The notes: generated from the letters alone by a model not told the origin. A stretch of DNA of 64,000 bases from Alphaproteobacteria bacterium (GCA_030428355.1 JAUIBL010000017.1:1-64000); one strand, 5' to 3'. Shown: positions 46,081 to 56,582, counted from the first letter of the stretch. Translations and numbers: made by a program.

Positions 46081-46596
46081 TCAATCCGTCGGATTGCTCT
46101 CTTGTGCTGCGATCACCTCTCGGGGAATGGCAAAAGCCTCGCACACCCCGGTTCCGGCAAGCAGATACCCCCAGTCGGTGATGTCGAACCGGATCAGACT
46201 GGTTGCACAGGTCGGATAGTCCTCGAAACGTGCATGTTCAGGGGGGACTTCGACAAGGCTCTGTGCGCAATCGGCAATTCCGTAATTGTGCCCCAACAGC
46301 AAGACGCAATCCCCACTGGCTTCACGCAGCACATCCATGATCTCGTCACCTTCGGCAAGATAAAGCGCCCGTTCAAACCGCGTCGGTGTCTTCGGCAAGT
46401 CCAGAAGGTCCAGCGTCTGTCGTGTGCGTGTTGCCGTCGAACACAGAACCTCATCGGGCAGCCAGCCCTGACCTCGCAGCCAGGTGCCCATCACGGCGGC
46501 GTTCGTCTTGCCGCGTGCATTCAACGGGCGGCTGTGATCATCTCCGGCTGCCGACCAGTCCGACTTGGCATGGCGCATCAGGATCAGTCTTTTCAC
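46081..46596 (-). CDS. SixA-type histidine phosphatase family protein
   Basis: A 171-residue histidine phosphatase with the LMRHAKSDW phospho-acceptor motif (His at residue 9) and a second catalytic His in LLGHNYG. The short, cap-less form is like SixA, a phosphohistidine phosphatase acting on histidine phosphotransfer proteins; other substrates are possible. It is the last gene of the yidC-to-sixA minus-strand unit. Confidence 0.87.
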   Translation of the reverse strand: MKRLILMRHAKSDWSAAGDDHSRPLNARGKTNAAVMGTWLRGQGWLPDEVLCSTATRTRQTLDLLDLPKTPTRFERALYLAEGDEIMDVLREASGDCVLLLGHNYGIADCAQSLVEVPPEHARFEDYPTCATSLIRFDITDWGYLLAGTGVCEAFAIPREVIAAQESNPTD

Positions 46597-46622
46597 GATA
46601 AACCGCCTTTCCGTGGGTCACG

Positions 46623-47276
46623 TCACTTTCCCAAAAATGCGCGCATGTGGAAAGCGGATTGTTCGGGAAGGCGGCCAAAGCGCTGCGATACGGGGCAGGC
46701 CCGTCTGACAAGGCAACCGGAGCGGCAGTCGGCCCCTTCGGCAGACCGCAAATGCGCCTTGCAGGCCACGACATCGTAAGGTTGATCCGGTGCCAATGCA
46801 CCGATAGGGCACGCGTTCTCGCAGGGCCGCGCATCGCATTCTGTGCAGGGGGCATCGGATGGTGCGTCAAGCCCAAGCCGCTCCGGCAGGGCGAGCGCCG
46901 CACGGTAGCTGATGAACAGACCTGCTGCTTGGTGCACCAACAGGCCGACGGGCGATGACCAGCAGGCACCGCTGCGTTCTGCCCAACGCAGGAAGGGAGG
47001 GTAGGGTGGTCCATCATAGGGAAAGATCGCGGTGCCGCCAAAAGACCCGGCAAGGCCTGTTGCCACCCGTTTTGACCACCGGTCCAATGGATCCGAGGAC
47101 GCATCCAGATATTCGGGCGAAGACGTGAACATCGCCCAGAAGGCAGGTTCGTCAGGCCCCAGAAGGACAAGAGTTTGGGTGCCCTCCGGGGTACCGTCAT
47201 GCGCGTTTGGATGAAACGCGCCCCGCAGGGTCAGTCCGACCTCCTGCGCCGCTGACGCAAGGCGTGCGAGTGTCAC
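46623..47276 (-). CDS. [4Fe-4S] ferredoxin-like protein
   Basis: A 217-residue cytosolic protein. The C-terminal third has cysteine clusters [18 protein letters not shown] (four Cys then Pro, a [4Fe-4S] ligand set) and further Cys in [13 protein letters not shown]. The N-terminal part has no recognised domain, though its length and layout recall the ferredoxin part of QueG-like proteins. It overlaps argB by four bases. Redox role unknown. Confidence 0.75.
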   Translation of the reverse strand: MTLARLASAAQEVGLTLRGAFHPNAHDGTPEGTQTLVLLGPDEPAFWAMFTSSPEYLDASSDPLDRWSKRVATGLAGSFGGTAIFPYDGPPYPPFLRWAERSGACWSSPVGLLVHQAAGLFISYRAALALPERLGLDAPSDAPCTECDARPCENACPIGALAPDQPYDVVACKAHLRSAEGADCRSGCLVRRACPVSQRFGRLPEQSAFHMRAFLGK

Positions 47277-48142
47277 CGTTTGGGACGGATCAAAGACCCG
47301 GCGCCATGTTCCGTGAACAGTTCCAGAAGGCAGGCATTGGGCACCCGGCCGTCCAGAATGACCACCGCGCGCACACCTTCTTCGATGGCCTTGAGCGCGG
47401 TTTCCGTCTTGGGGATCATACCGCCCGCGATTGTCCCGTCCTCGATCATCGCGGTGACCTCTTCCGGGGTCATCGCGGTCACCACCGCACCGCTGGCATC
47501 CTTCACACCGCTGACATCCGTCAGCAGCAACAGCCGGTCGGCCTTGAGCGCGCCGGCGATTGCGCCTGCGGCGGTATCGCCATTCACATTGAAGGTCTCG
47601 TTGGGGTTCATGCCCGTTGCAACCGGTGCCACCACGGGAATAATCCCCGCCTTGAACAGATCGCGCAGCACCTGCGGGTTCATCTCGACCGGGCGTCCGA
47701 CGAAGCCCAGTTCGGGATCATCCGCCTCGCACACCATGAGATCGTCGTCTTTGCCCGACAGCCCCACGGCGCGACCACCTTCGTCCATGATCGCCTGCAC
47801 GATGCGCTTGTTCACAAGCCCCGTCAGTACCATCTCGACCACTTCGACAGTTGCCTTGTCGGTCACCCGCTTGCCACGCACGAAATTCGACTTGATCCCA
47901 AGCTTGTTGAGCATGTCATTGATCATCGGCCCACCGCCATGCACCACAACGGGGTTGATCCCGACCTGACGCATCAGGACGATGTCACGGGCGAATTCGG
48001 CCATTGCTGCCTCGTCGCCCATCGCGTTGCCGCCGAACTTGACCACCACGATGGCCCCGGCATAGCGCTGCATGAAGGGCAGGGCTTCGGAAAGGGTGCG
48101 GGCGGTTGCGATCCAATCGTGGTTCATATCTCGGGATTTCAT
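47273..48142 (-). CDS. argB: Acetylglutamate kinase
   Basis: A 289-residue amino-acid kinase that phosphorylates N-acetylglutamate, the second step of arginine synthesis. The VVKFGGNAM phosphate loop (about residue 35), [10 protein letters not shown] substrate motif and [11 protein letters not shown] nucleotide region are intact. The start at 48142 is likely; ATG 48127 is an alternative. It is 87 bases downstream of engB. Confidence 0.94.
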   Translation of the reverse strand: MKSRDMNHDWIATARTLSEALPFMQRYAGAIVVVKFGGNAMGDEAAMAEFARDIVLMRQVGINPVVVHGGGPMINDMLNKLGIKSNFVRGKRVTDKATVEVVEMVLTGLVNKRIVQAIMDEGGRAVGLSGKDDDLMVCEADDPELGFVGRPVEMNPQVLRDLFKAGIIPVVAPVATGMNPNETFNVNGDTAAGAIAGALKADRLLLLTDVSGVKDASGAVVTAMTPEEVTAMIEDGTIAGGMIPKTETALKAIEEGVRAVVILDGRVPNACLLELFTEHGAGSLIRPKR

Positions 48143-48229
48143 GTCTGTTCTCGATCCAAACCGGTCCAGTGCCCGGCGCGTGCCCTGTGTGCGACATGGT
48201 TTACCCGGAGGCAAGCCGATTTGCCGCGA

Positions 48230-48880
48230 TCAGGCGATCCCGGCGATGATGCTGCGCAGGGTGGCGATACCATCGCCCTTGTCGCTGCTGGTCAGCACCA
48301 ATTCCGGATAGGCGGCCGGGTGTTTGGCCAGCTTGTCGCGCACCTGAGCCAGCAGAGCGTCATATTGGGACGGTTTGATCTTGTCGGACTTGGTCAACAC
48401 CACCTGAAACGTGACCGCGCTTTTGTCGAGCAGGGTCATGATCTCTTCGTCCACCGGTTTGATCCCGTGGCGGCTGTCCACCAGCACGAAGGCACGGCGC
48501 AGGCTGGCGCGCCCCGACAGATATTGCTTGAGAAGCGCCTGCCATTTCTCGACCACCTTGACCGGCGCATTGGCATAGCCATAGCCAGGCAGGTCCACCA
48601 GGTAGCGGTCATCGCCCAGCGTGAAATAGTTGATCTCCTGGGTGCGGCCTGGCGTGTTGGACGCGCGCGCAAGCGCCTTGCGTCCGGTGATCGCATTGAT
48701 CAGAGACGATTTCCCGACATTCGACCGGCCGGCAAAGCAGACCTCCATACGGTCATCCGGGGGAAGCCCAGACATCGCAACGACGCCCTTTAGGAAATCC
48801 ACCTCGCCGGCAAAAAGCTTGCGCCCGGCCTCCCGGCTCAGGTCGTCCGGCTCTTCCGCCAGAGGAAAAGGCAACTTCAT
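48230..48880 (-). CDS. engB: Ribosome-biogenesis GTPase EngB/YsxC
   Basis: A 216-residue GTPase required for 50S subunit assembly. G1 is GRSNVGKSS, G3 is DLPGYGYA and G4 is LTKSDK. ATG 48880 lies one base after the MOSC-gene stop, so translation is coupled. An in-frame ATG at 48919 would overlap that gene. Confidence 0.94.
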   Translation of the reverse strand: MKLPFPLAEEPDDLSREAGRKLFAGEVDFLKGVVAMSGLPPDDRMEVCFAGRSNVGKSSLINAITGRKALARASNTPGRTQEINYFTLGDDRYLVDLPGYGYANAPVKVVEKWQALLKQYLSGRASLRRAFVLVDSRHGIKPVDEEIMTLLDKSAVTFQVVLTKSDKIKPSQYDALLAQVRDKLAKHPAAYPELVLTSSDKGDGIATLRSIIAGIA

Positions 48881-48881
48881 G

Positions 48882-49625
48882 TCAGACACGGGCCACCTCG
48901 TCGCCGGTTTTGATTTCACCGCTTCGGATCACCTCGGCCCGGACCGAAAAATCCTGATGTCCCCAGCTTTCCAAGGCGGTCAGAATATCGGCGTCACGCA
49001 ATCCTGTCTCGGGGTTGCTGTGGGTCGACTTGCACCGATCGGTTCTTTCCCTGACCCTTACAATCACCTCGCCGATCCGGATTTCGCGATCATCCCAATC
49101 GAATTCTTCCCATGGGGCCAGACCGTCGATCCAGATGTTCCCACGCCACCGCAGATGTGACAGCGGTTTGCCGACACGTTGTTCCACGGCGCGGTGCGAT
49201 GCGTGATTGCACAAGGTCACGCTTGGGAAATCGCTGTCCGTAAAGGCCTGCGCTTGCGCTTTGACCAGGCGCGCGGGCTGCAAGGCCTCTGCCGGGACGA
49301 GGTGTTTGACCCAGGCAATGAAATCTGCGCTTTCCGTATCGGGATCGAATGTCAGGTCGTCTGCGTCAGGATGGCTGAGCGTGATCCTGCCCGATGTCTC
49401 ATCGAGGCGGGCGCGGATCGCCATCAGGTTCGGCAGCTTTGCAACACGGCAAAAATGGCCGCAACTCGCCCATTGCGACCCATCGGCAGTCGAGCGGTCA
49501 TGTGCCACCGCCCACATCCTGTCGAACGGCAGGGCGTCACCCGCCTGCACCATCACCGAGGCCAGACTTTCCCGACCATGACTTTTGATCGGGTGTCGCC
49601 AGATCTCGGTGACGGTCGCTGTCAT
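48882..49625 (-). CDS. MOSC-domain protein
   Basis: A 247-residue protein with an N-terminal MOSC beta-barrel half (ATVTEIWRHPIKSHG) and the MOSC core. A conserved Cys (RTDRCKST, near residue 203) is a likely cofactor or sulfur ligand, as in molybdenum-cofactor sulfurases. The substrate is unknown; relatives reduce N-hydroxylated compounds. It overlaps yidC by four bases (ATGA) and is one base from engB. Confidence 0.88.
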   Translation of the reverse strand: MTATVTEIWRHPIKSHGRESLASVMVQAGDALPFDRMWAVAHDRSTADGSQWASCGHFCRVAKLPNLMAIRARLDETSGRITLSHPDADDLTFDPDTESADFIAWVKHLVPAEALQPARLVKAQAQAFTDSDFPSVTLCNHASHRAVEQRVGKPLSHLRWRGNIWIDGLAPWEEFDWDDREIRIGEVIVRVRERTDRCKSTHSNPETGLRDADILTALESWGHQDFSVRAEVIRSGEIKTGDEVARV

Positions 49626-51433
49626 TTCTGACCCGTTTTCGGGCTGCGCTTGATGCCTGATTTGATGTTGCCGAATACATCCGGCTTATAGCCCTGCGAC
49701 CGCATGATGAGATACTGCTGGGTGAAGGTGATCGTGTTGTTGGCGATCCAGTAGACGACAAGACCGCTGGCGAAACCACCCAACATGAACATGAACACCC
49801 ACGGCATCCATGCAAAGATCATCGCCTGCGTCGGGTCGGTCGGTGCCGGGTTGAGCTTTTGCTGCAACCACATCGAGATACCCAGAAGCAGCGGCAGGAT
49901 CCCGATGAAGATCAGCGCCAAAAGTGAACCGGGTGTCGGTGCTGCCCAAGGCAACAGGCCGAAGAGGTTGATGATCGAGGTGGGGTCTGGTGCGGACAGG
50001 TCCTGAAACGGCCCCAGCCACGGTGCGTGACGCAGTTCGAGCGTGACGAAGATCACCTTGTAGAGAGAGAAGAAGATCGGGATTTGCAACAGGATCGGGA
50101 GACACCCCGAGGCCGGGTTGACCTTTTCCTTCTTGTAAAGCTCCATCATCTCCTGTTGGAGCTTCTGACGGTCGTCTCCGGCACGTTCCTTGATCTTTTC
50201 CATCTCCGGCTGAAGCTCTTTCATCTTCGCCATCGACACGTAGGATTTGTACGCCAGCGGGAACAGCACAGCCTTGATGATCAGCGTCAGGCCGATGATC
50301 GCCCAGCCCATGTTGCCGATCAACAGATTCAGGTGATGCAGCAGCCAGAAGATCGGTTTGGTCAGAAAAAAGAACCAGCCCCAGTCGATTGCGTCGATGA
50401 ACCGATCCACACCGCGGGCCTGATACTCGCGGATGGTTTCCCATTCCTTGGCGCCTGCAAAAAGCTGGGTGGACACCTGGCGCGTTTCACCGGGGGCAAT
50501 GGTGATCGTCGGCTGCACCGCTTCGGTCTGGTAGATGTTGCTGGCATCGCTGTATTTCGCGACCTGGCGGAACGGCGTGCCGTTCTCGGGGATGATCGTG
50601 GTCATCCAGTAGTGGTCCGTAAAGCCGATCCAGCCGTTCTCGGTCACCTGCGTGACCTCGGCGCGCGCGCCTTCGGCGGGGTCGATGGCAAAGTCGGTCA
50701 TGTCGGAATAGTCGATCTCGGCCAAGGTGCCATCAGCCATTGCGACGACGCCTTCGTGCAGAATGAAGAAATTCTTCAGGTCCGCAGGTTCGCCATGACG
50801 CGCGATCAGCCCATAAGGTGCCATCGTCAATGCGCTGTCGCTGGCGTTTTCCACCGATTGGGTGACGGTGAACATGAAGTCGTCATCGATCTCGATCGTC
50901 CGGCGAAATACCGTGCCGTTCGGGCTATCCCAGCGCAGGGTAACGGGAGTGGCCGATGTCAGGGTCTCGCCGGATTCGACGGTCCAGTTGGTGGTCACGC
51001 TTGGCACATCGTCCAACGTGAGCCCGCCGCCCGGTGCCCAGCCGAACAGCGCATAATAGGGCCGATCCGATCCGACCGGGTTCAAGAGATGCACGACATC
51101 CGCGTCTTCCTGCAGGCTGACGCGGTAATTCTTCAACGACAGATCATCTATGCGTCCACCGACAAGCGAGATAGACCCGACAACCCGATCGGTTTCGATC
51201 GGCACGCGCGGGGCATCGGCGACGGCGGTTGCGCCTTGATTGATCGCCGCCGTGCTTCCCGGAGCAGCGTCCGGCGTGGCGGCAATGGCAGGCTGCGCCC
51301 CATCGGATTGGGCCGTGACAGCCGCATCGAGGGATACGGTCGGTTCGGGTGGAGGAAACAGGACAAACCATATCAGAATGACCGCAAAACTTAGCGCAGT
51401 TGCGATTAGAAGGTTCTTGTTCTGATCGTCCAT
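49622..51433 (-). CDS. yidC: Membrane protein insertase YidC
   Basis: A 603-residue inner-membrane insertase of the Oxa1/YidC family. An N-terminal anchor (residues 7-27) is followed by a large periplasmic domain (about 50-350) and five conserved helices. The catalytic groove region includes NPASGCLPILLQIPIF. The C-terminus is basic. ATG 51433 follows AGG. Usually rnpA and rpmH precede yidC; here a signalling gene does. Confidence 0.95.
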   Translation of the reverse strand: MDDQNKNLLIATALSFAVILIWFVLFPPPEPTVSLDAAVTAQSDGAQPAIAATPDAAPGSTAAINQGATAVADAPRVPIETDRVVGSISLVGGRIDDLSLKNYRVSLQEDADVVHLLNPVGSDRPYYALFGWAPGGGLTLDDVPSVTTNWTVESGETLTSATPVTLRWDSPNGTVFRRTIEIDDDFMFTVTQSVENASDSALTMAPYGLIARHGEPADLKNFFILHEGVVAMADGTLAEIDYSDMTDFAIDPAEGARAEVTQVTENGWIGFTDHYWMTTIIPENGTPFRQVAKYSDASNIYQTEAVQPTITIAPGETRQVSTQLFAGAKEWETIREYQARGVDRFIDAIDWGWFFFLTKPIFWLLHHLNLLIGNMGWAIIGLTLIIKAVLFPLAYKSYVSMAKMKELQPEMEKIKERAGDDRQKLQQEMMELYKKEKVNPASGCLPILLQIPIFFSLYKVIFVTLELRHAPWLGPFQDLSAPDPTSIINLFGLLPWAAPTPGSLLALIFIGILPLLLGISMWLQQKLNPAPTDPTQAMIFAWMPWVFMFMLGGFASGLVVYWIANNTITFTQQYLIMRSQGYKPDVFGNIKSGIKRSPKTGQK

Positions 51434-51577
51434 AGGGGCCTGCCACCTGTGGTGTTTTGGATTACCGCTGCGTTCAACAGGCACTGTGCCTGAAGGTCAA
51501 GCGGATTCACAGGAAAGACAGGCGCAGTGCGGCATTTGTTCAGGCGCTTGTGATCCATTGCCATTTGGCGGTTGCGC

Positions 51578-53149
51578 TTACTTGATCCGTCGGATGCGCG
51601 ACTGGGTCGGTTCAGGGGGTCCGACCTGTTGCTCCTTGAGCCAAAGGCCGATCTCTTCCGCGCTCGAAGGTGGTGCAAACAGGTGACCCTGAGCCGCCCC
51701 GCATCCGAGATCCCGCAAGACACCGTGTTCTTCCTGCGTTTCCACACAGGTCGCCACGGAGCCAAGCTCCAGCCGGTCGCACATGGCCAAAACGGCATGC
51801 AGGGCACGTCTTTGGTCGTTGGACGTGTCGATCCCCCGGATCAACGACCGGTCCAGCTTGACGCGTGAGAGACGAAGGTGCTGCAGCGCAATGGGGCTGG
51901 TGCCTCCACTTGCGCAGACGTCAAGATCAAGTGCGCATCCCAGTTCTGTCAGCAACTCCAGATTGCGCCGGATCACGTCCTCGCCTGTCTTGGTCAGGAC
52001 CGCTTCGGGAAGGTCGAAAACAAGACGATGTGCCGGCAGATCACAGCGCATCACGTCGCCTTTGATCCGGGCGGCCAGATCGGGATCGCGCAATTCGTCT
52101 TCTGACAGATTGAGGCTGATGGTGCCGACAGTGAAACCCGCAGCATCCCAGGCCCGCAACACAGTAGTGGCTTGAAGAAACATGGTGCGCCCCAGGCGCG
52201 ACATCTGGTTGGCGTCCCGCGCCGCGTCAAGAAACTCGGACGCCGTCAAAAGGCCACGCGTCGGATGATCCCAGCGGGCAAACGCTTCCATGCCGCAGAC
52301 AAGACCGGTGCGCAGCGTGATCACGGGTTGAAAAACCGCCTGAATACGCCCCTGATCAAGTGCCGACGTGATTTCGGTTTCAAGCGCATTTCGGGATTTG
52401 TGGTGTCGAGACAATCTGTCCGACCAGAGCCGTGTGGCGCTTTCACCGTTCAGCATGGCTTCTTCCAGTGCTTCCGTCGCCGATCGCAGCCAGGAGTCGG
52501 CAGTCACGTTTCGCCCGAAATTGAGCGATGAGGCGATTCCGATCGTCGCCGACACCGAACATGTGACTCCGTCGATCAGCAGCGGTTCCTCGGCGCTGGC
52601 CCGAAGACGTTTTGCAAGCTCCAGCAGGTTGTCTAGACGCAGGCGAAAGCCTGGAGCAATCAGGACCGTGAAACGCATCGGTCCGGTTTCGAAGACGTGA
52701 TCCGGTGCACGCAGTGCAGACCGCAGCCGGGAAGCGATCAGGATACGTGCCTCGACCGCGCGATCAGGACCGAAGCGTTCAATGATGCCTTCAAGCTGCG
52801 GGATGGCGATTTGCAAGCAGGCCGTGGTTTGCCCGTTGTGCTGCGCAATGCCGAGAAACTGTTTCGCGACTGCCTCGACGGAGGGCTTTTGCAGATCGCC
52901 AAGCGGCCCGCTGTCGACCCAATGTCCGGTCCCGCCAAAAGCCGCATAAATCAAAGGGACAGCCAAGGCGCAGATCACCAGAAACGGCTCGCCCCCGACC
53001 CAATAGGCCGACAGGCACAGTGCGGGCAGGAAGGCCAGCATCTGAGGGCCGGTCAATCCCTTGATCAGGAGCGCCCGGAGAGTGGACAGGTCCGGAAAGT
53101 GACGCATGGCAGCGGTGTCCCATAACTTGATTGCGGGACTGTTGCGCAT
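51578..53149 (-). CDS. Membrane-anchored GGDEF-EAL protein with degenerate active sites
   Basis: A 523-residue protein with two N-terminal hydrophobic segments (about 28-75). A diguanylate-cyclase fold follows in which GGDEF is replaced by GPMRF, then a C-terminal EAL phosphodiesterase fold (about 265-515). In the EAL domain the E(A)L motif is MEAFARW, and NLSEDEL, VKLDRSL and a conserved Glu pattern are kept. The DDFG metal motif, however, is replaced by a stretch containing LDVCASG. Catalytic c-di-GMP synthesis is ruled out by the motif, and hydrolysis is doubtful. It may bind c-di-GMP or act as a scaffold. It lies 17 bases downstream of ttcA. Confidence 0.8.
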   Translation of the reverse strand: MRNSPAIKLWDTAAMRHFPDLSTLRALLIKGLTGPQMLAFLPALCLSAYWVGGEPFLVICALAVPLIYAAFGGTGHWVDSGPLGDLQKPSVEAVAKQFLGIAQHNGQTTACLQIAIPQLEGIIERFGPDRAVEARILIASRLRSALRAPDHVFETGPMRFTVLIAPGFRLRLDNLLELAKRLRASAEEPLLIDGVTCSVSATIGIASSLNFGRNVTADSWLRSATEALEEAMLNGESATRLWSDRLSRHHKSRNALETEITSALDQGRIQAVFQPVITLRTGLVCGMEAFARWDHPTRGLLTASEFLDAARDANQMSRLGRTMFLQATTVLRAWDAAGFTVGTISLNLSEDELRDPDLAARIKGDVMRCDLPAHRLVFDLPEAVLTKTGEDVIRRNLELLTELGCALDLDVCASGGTSPIALQHLRLSRVKLDRSLIRGIDTSNDQRRALHAVLAMCDRLELGSVATCVETQEEHGVLRDLGCGAAQGHLFAPPSSAEEIGLWLKEQQVGPPEPTQSRIRRIK

Positions 53150-53166
53150 CTTTCCTCAGCGAAGGA

Positions 53167-54048
53167 TTAACGCAGCTTTGGAATATCCGAAGAATTTTCG
53201 CTTTCGGGACCGGGCCGCAGAGACAGCCCTTTGAAATCAAAAAGACCGCTGTCCAGCAGATGTGACGGGCGCGCATTCGTCAGGGCCCGGAACATCACCT
53301 GGCGACGGCCGGGGCTGTTTTTCTCCCAGCCATCAAGAATCGCCTTGACCTGTTGCCGCTGCAACCCGTCTTGGCTTCCGCAAAGATCGCAGGGAATGAT
53401 CGGGTAATTCATCGCCGTGGCGAATTTCTCGCAATCGGCTTCTGCCACATGAGCAAGCGGACGATAGACGAAAAGATCGCCTTCTTCATTCACCAGTTTC
53501 GGGGGCATGGTCGCAAGACGACCGCCGTGAAACAGGTTCATGAAAAAGGTCTCGAGAATATCATCGCGATGATGTCCCAAAACAACTGCCGAGCATCCTT
53601 CTTCGCGCGCGATCCGGTAGAGGTTGCCGCGCCGCAACCGGGAACACAGCGCGCAGTAGGTCCGCCCCTGCGGGACCTTGTCGACCACAATCGAATAGGT
53701 GTCCTGATATTCGATCCGGTGCGGAACTCCCATCCTTTCAAGAAAGTCGGGTAGGACCGTTGCCGGAAACCCGGGCTGACCCTGATCGAGGTTGCACGCA
53801 AGCAGGTCCACGGGCAGCAAGCCCCGCCATTTCAGTTCGTGCAAGACCGCAAGCAGCGTATAGCTGTCCTTGCCTCCGGACAGGCAGATCAGCCATTTCG
53901 GCGTCTGATCGGTGTTGCGTTCCACCATGCCGTATTGCTCGATCGCCTCGCGCACATTCTGCACGATGCGTTTGCGCAATTTCTTGAACTCGGTGCTTTT
54001 GGGGGCACCGTAGAACAGCGGGTGAATGTCATCTGCATCGTCAAGCAT
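53167..54048 (-). CDS. ttcA: tRNA 2-thiocytidine(32) synthetase TtcA
   Basis: A 293-residue ATP- and Fe-S-dependent enzyme that thiolates C32 of certain tRNAs. The PP-loop motif SGGKDS is at residues 57-62. Cluster-binding Cys132 and Cys135 (CALC) and C-terminal Cys220 and Cys223 (CDLC) are present. The last 40 residues are a charged extension. It is followed closely by the GGDEF-EAL gene and preceded by hrpB on the same strand. Confidence 0.93.
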   Translation of the reverse strand: MLDDADDIHPLFYGAPKSTEFKKLRKRIVQNVREAIEQYGMVERNTDQTPKWLICLSGGKDSYTLLAVLHELKWRGLLPVDLLACNLDQGQPGFPATVLPDFLERMGVPHRIEYQDTYSIVVDKVPQGRTYCALCSRLRRGNLYRIAREEGCSAVVLGHHRDDILETFFMNLFHGGRLATMPPKLVNEEGDLFVYRPLAHVAEADCEKFATAMNYPIIPCDLCGSQDGLQRQQVKAILDGWEKNSPGRRQVMFRALTNARPSHLLDSGLFDFKGLSLRPGPESENSSDIPKLR

Positions 54049-54089
54049 GTGTCCGATCTACGTGGGAACGCGCAGCCGGACAAGCCCCG

Positions 54090-56540
54090 TCAGCGGGCGC
54101 GCGGTTTGGCCCGCAATGTCGGATCGGCCTCAGTTGGATCGTCCGGCCATGGGTGCTTTGGATAGGCGGCGCGCATGTCCTTGCGCACATCCGCATACGA
54201 TCCAGCCCAGAACCCCGGCAGATCAAGCGTCGTCTGAACCGGCCTCTGGGCAGGAGACAGCAGCGTCACCCGCAACGGGGTCTTGCCGACTTTGGGATGC
54301 GTCTTCTGGCCGAACATTTCCTGCAGACGCAACGCGATCTCGGGATGGTCGCCGGAATAGTCGATCGGGATCTGCCGCCCGAGCGGCGTGGTGAACGTGC
54401 CGGGAACCAGTCGGTCCAAGTCCTGCATCAGGCTCCAGTCAAGCTGCGCCCGCAGGGCAGGCAACAGATCGAACCGTTTCCAGTCATCGGCACTGCGGAC
54501 CGCGTTCAAATGCGGCAGGAGCCAGTCCTCGAGGCTGTCCATCAATGCGGTCTCCGACATATCCGGCAGCGCAAGACCGGCCTCACGCCCAAGGCCGACG
54601 CGTGCAATGAACCGACGTGCGGCATCGCTCGTGGCAGGGGCCAAACCCAAATCGCGCACACCGTCCAGCATGGCGAGGGCGATCTGGTCAGCGGTGGCCT
54701 CTTTCCATGTCCGATCATCCAGCGCGAGAGACCCGAGTTTTTCCTGCTGTCGGGCGATCACCCGGCGTTCGCGCTTCGACCATTCGCAGAAGCTGACCCA
54801 TGTGATCTGGTCTGCGAACAGCATCCTCAGCGCGCTTTCGGAAATCTGAACCGCCTGCCGGATGCGCGCTTCTCTTGGGTTGCCGTCCAGATCGGTGGCC
54901 ACGATCAGGCGCGCTCCGGCAAGGGCGTCGTCACTGTCCATCACGGCGCCTTTTCCCCCCGACAACTGATAGCGTGGGGCATCTCCCTTGCGTCGCAGAC
55001 CGATGCGGTCGGGATAGGCAAGGGCGGCCATTTCGCCAACAGTCAGCGTGTGTCCCTGTGCCTTTGGCGCGGCGCGTTCCAGCCGTTTCGCCTCGGTGCG
55101 GATGCGGTCCACGGCACCCCTGTTGAGAACACCTCTGCGGCGTTCGGCAAACCCTGCGGGATCGCGCAAGGCCTCCATCCGAAGGGCAAGATCGACACCG
55201 CCGCCCTGAAGCGGGTCACGCTCTGCCAGCAGCGCCGCAAGCGGTGCGGCCGAAGCGCCCGCGATGCCAACCATATGCGCCAGCCGGGGATGCAGCGGCA
55301 AAGTCGCAAGCCTGCGCCCGTGTTCGGTGATGCGGTTCCGCGCATCCAGAGCACCCAGCAGGCGCAGAAGGGCCTGAGCCTCGGCAAACGCTCCGTCCGG
55401 TGGGGGTGTCAGAAACGGCAACGCGTCAGGGGGTGCCCTCCAAACTGCGAGTTCAAGAGCAAGCCCCGCAAGATCGGCCGCTTCAATTTCAGCAGGGGGA
55501 AACGCGGCTAGCGCCCCATCCTCGCCTTTGGTCCAAAGCTTGTAGGCCACGCCGTCGGTCACGCGCCCGGCGCGCCCGGCGCGCTGCTTTGCTTCGGCTT
55601 TTGTGACTTTTTCGGTCACCAAACGCGACATGCCGGACCCTGGATCAAATCGCGACCGGCGTGCCAGTCCGCCATCCACCACAACGCGGATGTCCTCAAT
55701 TGTCAGGGACGTTTCGGCAATCGAGGTGGCCAACACCACCTTGCGCCCATGAGGCTCTGGCCGAAGGGCGGCTTGTTGTGCCTGGAACGGCATCGCGCCG
55801 AAGAGGGGGCGGACATGACACTCACTGGGAAGACGGCCTTTGAGGGCGGCCTCGACCCGTCGGATTTCGCCCTCGCCGGGCAGGAACGCCAGAACGCCGC
55901 CAGTCTCGGCTTGGACCGCCTCGCAGACAAGATCCGCCATGGCTGTTTCGAAACGCATCGATTTGCCAACCGGTTTGTCCAGCCAACGGGGTTCCACCGG
56001 ATAGCTGCGCCCCTCTGACGTGACGACCGGGGCGTCCATCAGATGTGCCACCGGGGCCGCGTCCAGAGTGGCCGACATCACCACAAGCAGCAGGTTATCC
56101 CGCAATGCGCCGGTGATCTCCAGAGCCAGAGCCAAGCCGAGATCGGCGTTCAGCGATCGTTCGTGAAATTCGTCGAAGATCACCGCGCCGATGCCTGACA
56201 GTTCGGGATCGGACTGCATCATCCGTGTCAGGATGCCTTCGGTCACCACCTCGATTCGGGTCCGGGCCGAAACCCTGCTCTCGCCGCGGACGCGGTAGCC
56301 AACCATTTCGCCGGTGGCCTCGCCCAGCGTTTCGGCCATCCGTTCGGCAGCCGCCCGCGCGGCCAGACGGCGGGGTTCCAGCATGACGATGCGCTTCGGG
56401 GTCAGACCCGCCTCCATCATGGCCAAAGGCACGCGCGTCGTCTTGCCTGCTCCGGGAGGGGCTTGAAGAACGACACGGCCGCAATCACGAAGATGCGCAA
56501 CAAGCTCTGGCAGCACAGGATCGATGGGAAGCCGGGTCAT
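54090..56540 (-). CDS. hrpB: ATP-dependent helicase HrpB
   Basis: An 816-residue DExH-box helicase. Walker A APPGAGKTT (27-35), motif II DEFHER (about 118-123), SAT motif III and C-terminal QRAGRAGR are all present. The HrpB-specific C-terminal domain fills residues about 470-816. The cellular role of HrpB is not well defined. Length and order fit the family. Confidence 0.94.
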   Translation of the reverse strand: MTRLPIDPVLPELVAHLRDCGRVVLQAPPGAGKTTRVPLAMMEAGLTPKRIVMLEPRRLAARAAAERMAETLGEATGEMVGYRVRGESRVSARTRIEVVTEGILTRMMQSDPELSGIGAVIFDEFHERSLNADLGLALALEITGALRDNLLLVVMSATLDAAPVAHLMDAPVVTSEGRSYPVEPRWLDKPVGKSMRFETAMADLVCEAVQAETGGVLAFLPGEGEIRRVEAALKGRLPSECHVRPLFGAMPFQAQQAALRPEPHGRKVVLATSIAETSLTIEDIRVVVDGGLARRSRFDPGSGMSRLVTEKVTKAEAKQRAGRAGRVTDGVAYKLWTKGEDGALAAFPPAEIEAADLAGLALELAVWRAPPDALPFLTPPPDGAFAEAQALLRLLGALDARNRITEHGRRLATLPLHPRLAHMVGIAGASAAPLAALLAERDPLQGGGVDLALRMEALRDPAGFAERRRGVLNRGAVDRIRTEAKRLERAAPKAQGHTLTVGEMAALAYPDRIGLRRKGDAPRYQLSGGKGAVMDSDDALAGARLIVATDLDGNPREARIRQAVQISESALRMLFADQITWVSFCEWSKRERRVIARQQEKLGSLALDDRTWKEATADQIALAMLDGVRDLGLAPATSDAARRFIARVGLGREAGLALPDMSETALMDSLEDWLLPHLNAVRSADDWKRFDLLPALRAQLDWSLMQDLDRLVPGTFTTPLGRQIPIDYSGDHPEIALRLQEMFGQKTHPKVGKTPLRVTLLSPAQRPVQTTLDLPGFWAGSYADVRKDMRAAYPKHPWPDDPTEADPTLRAKPRAR

Positions 56541-56582
56541 GGCGCCTTCTATGCCAGCCTCGGCCTGTGTCGCAAGAAGGGG

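Noticed and set aside
50027-51394. Plus-strand open frame opposite yidC
   Set aside because: It is a shadow of yidC, with composition unlike a folded protein.
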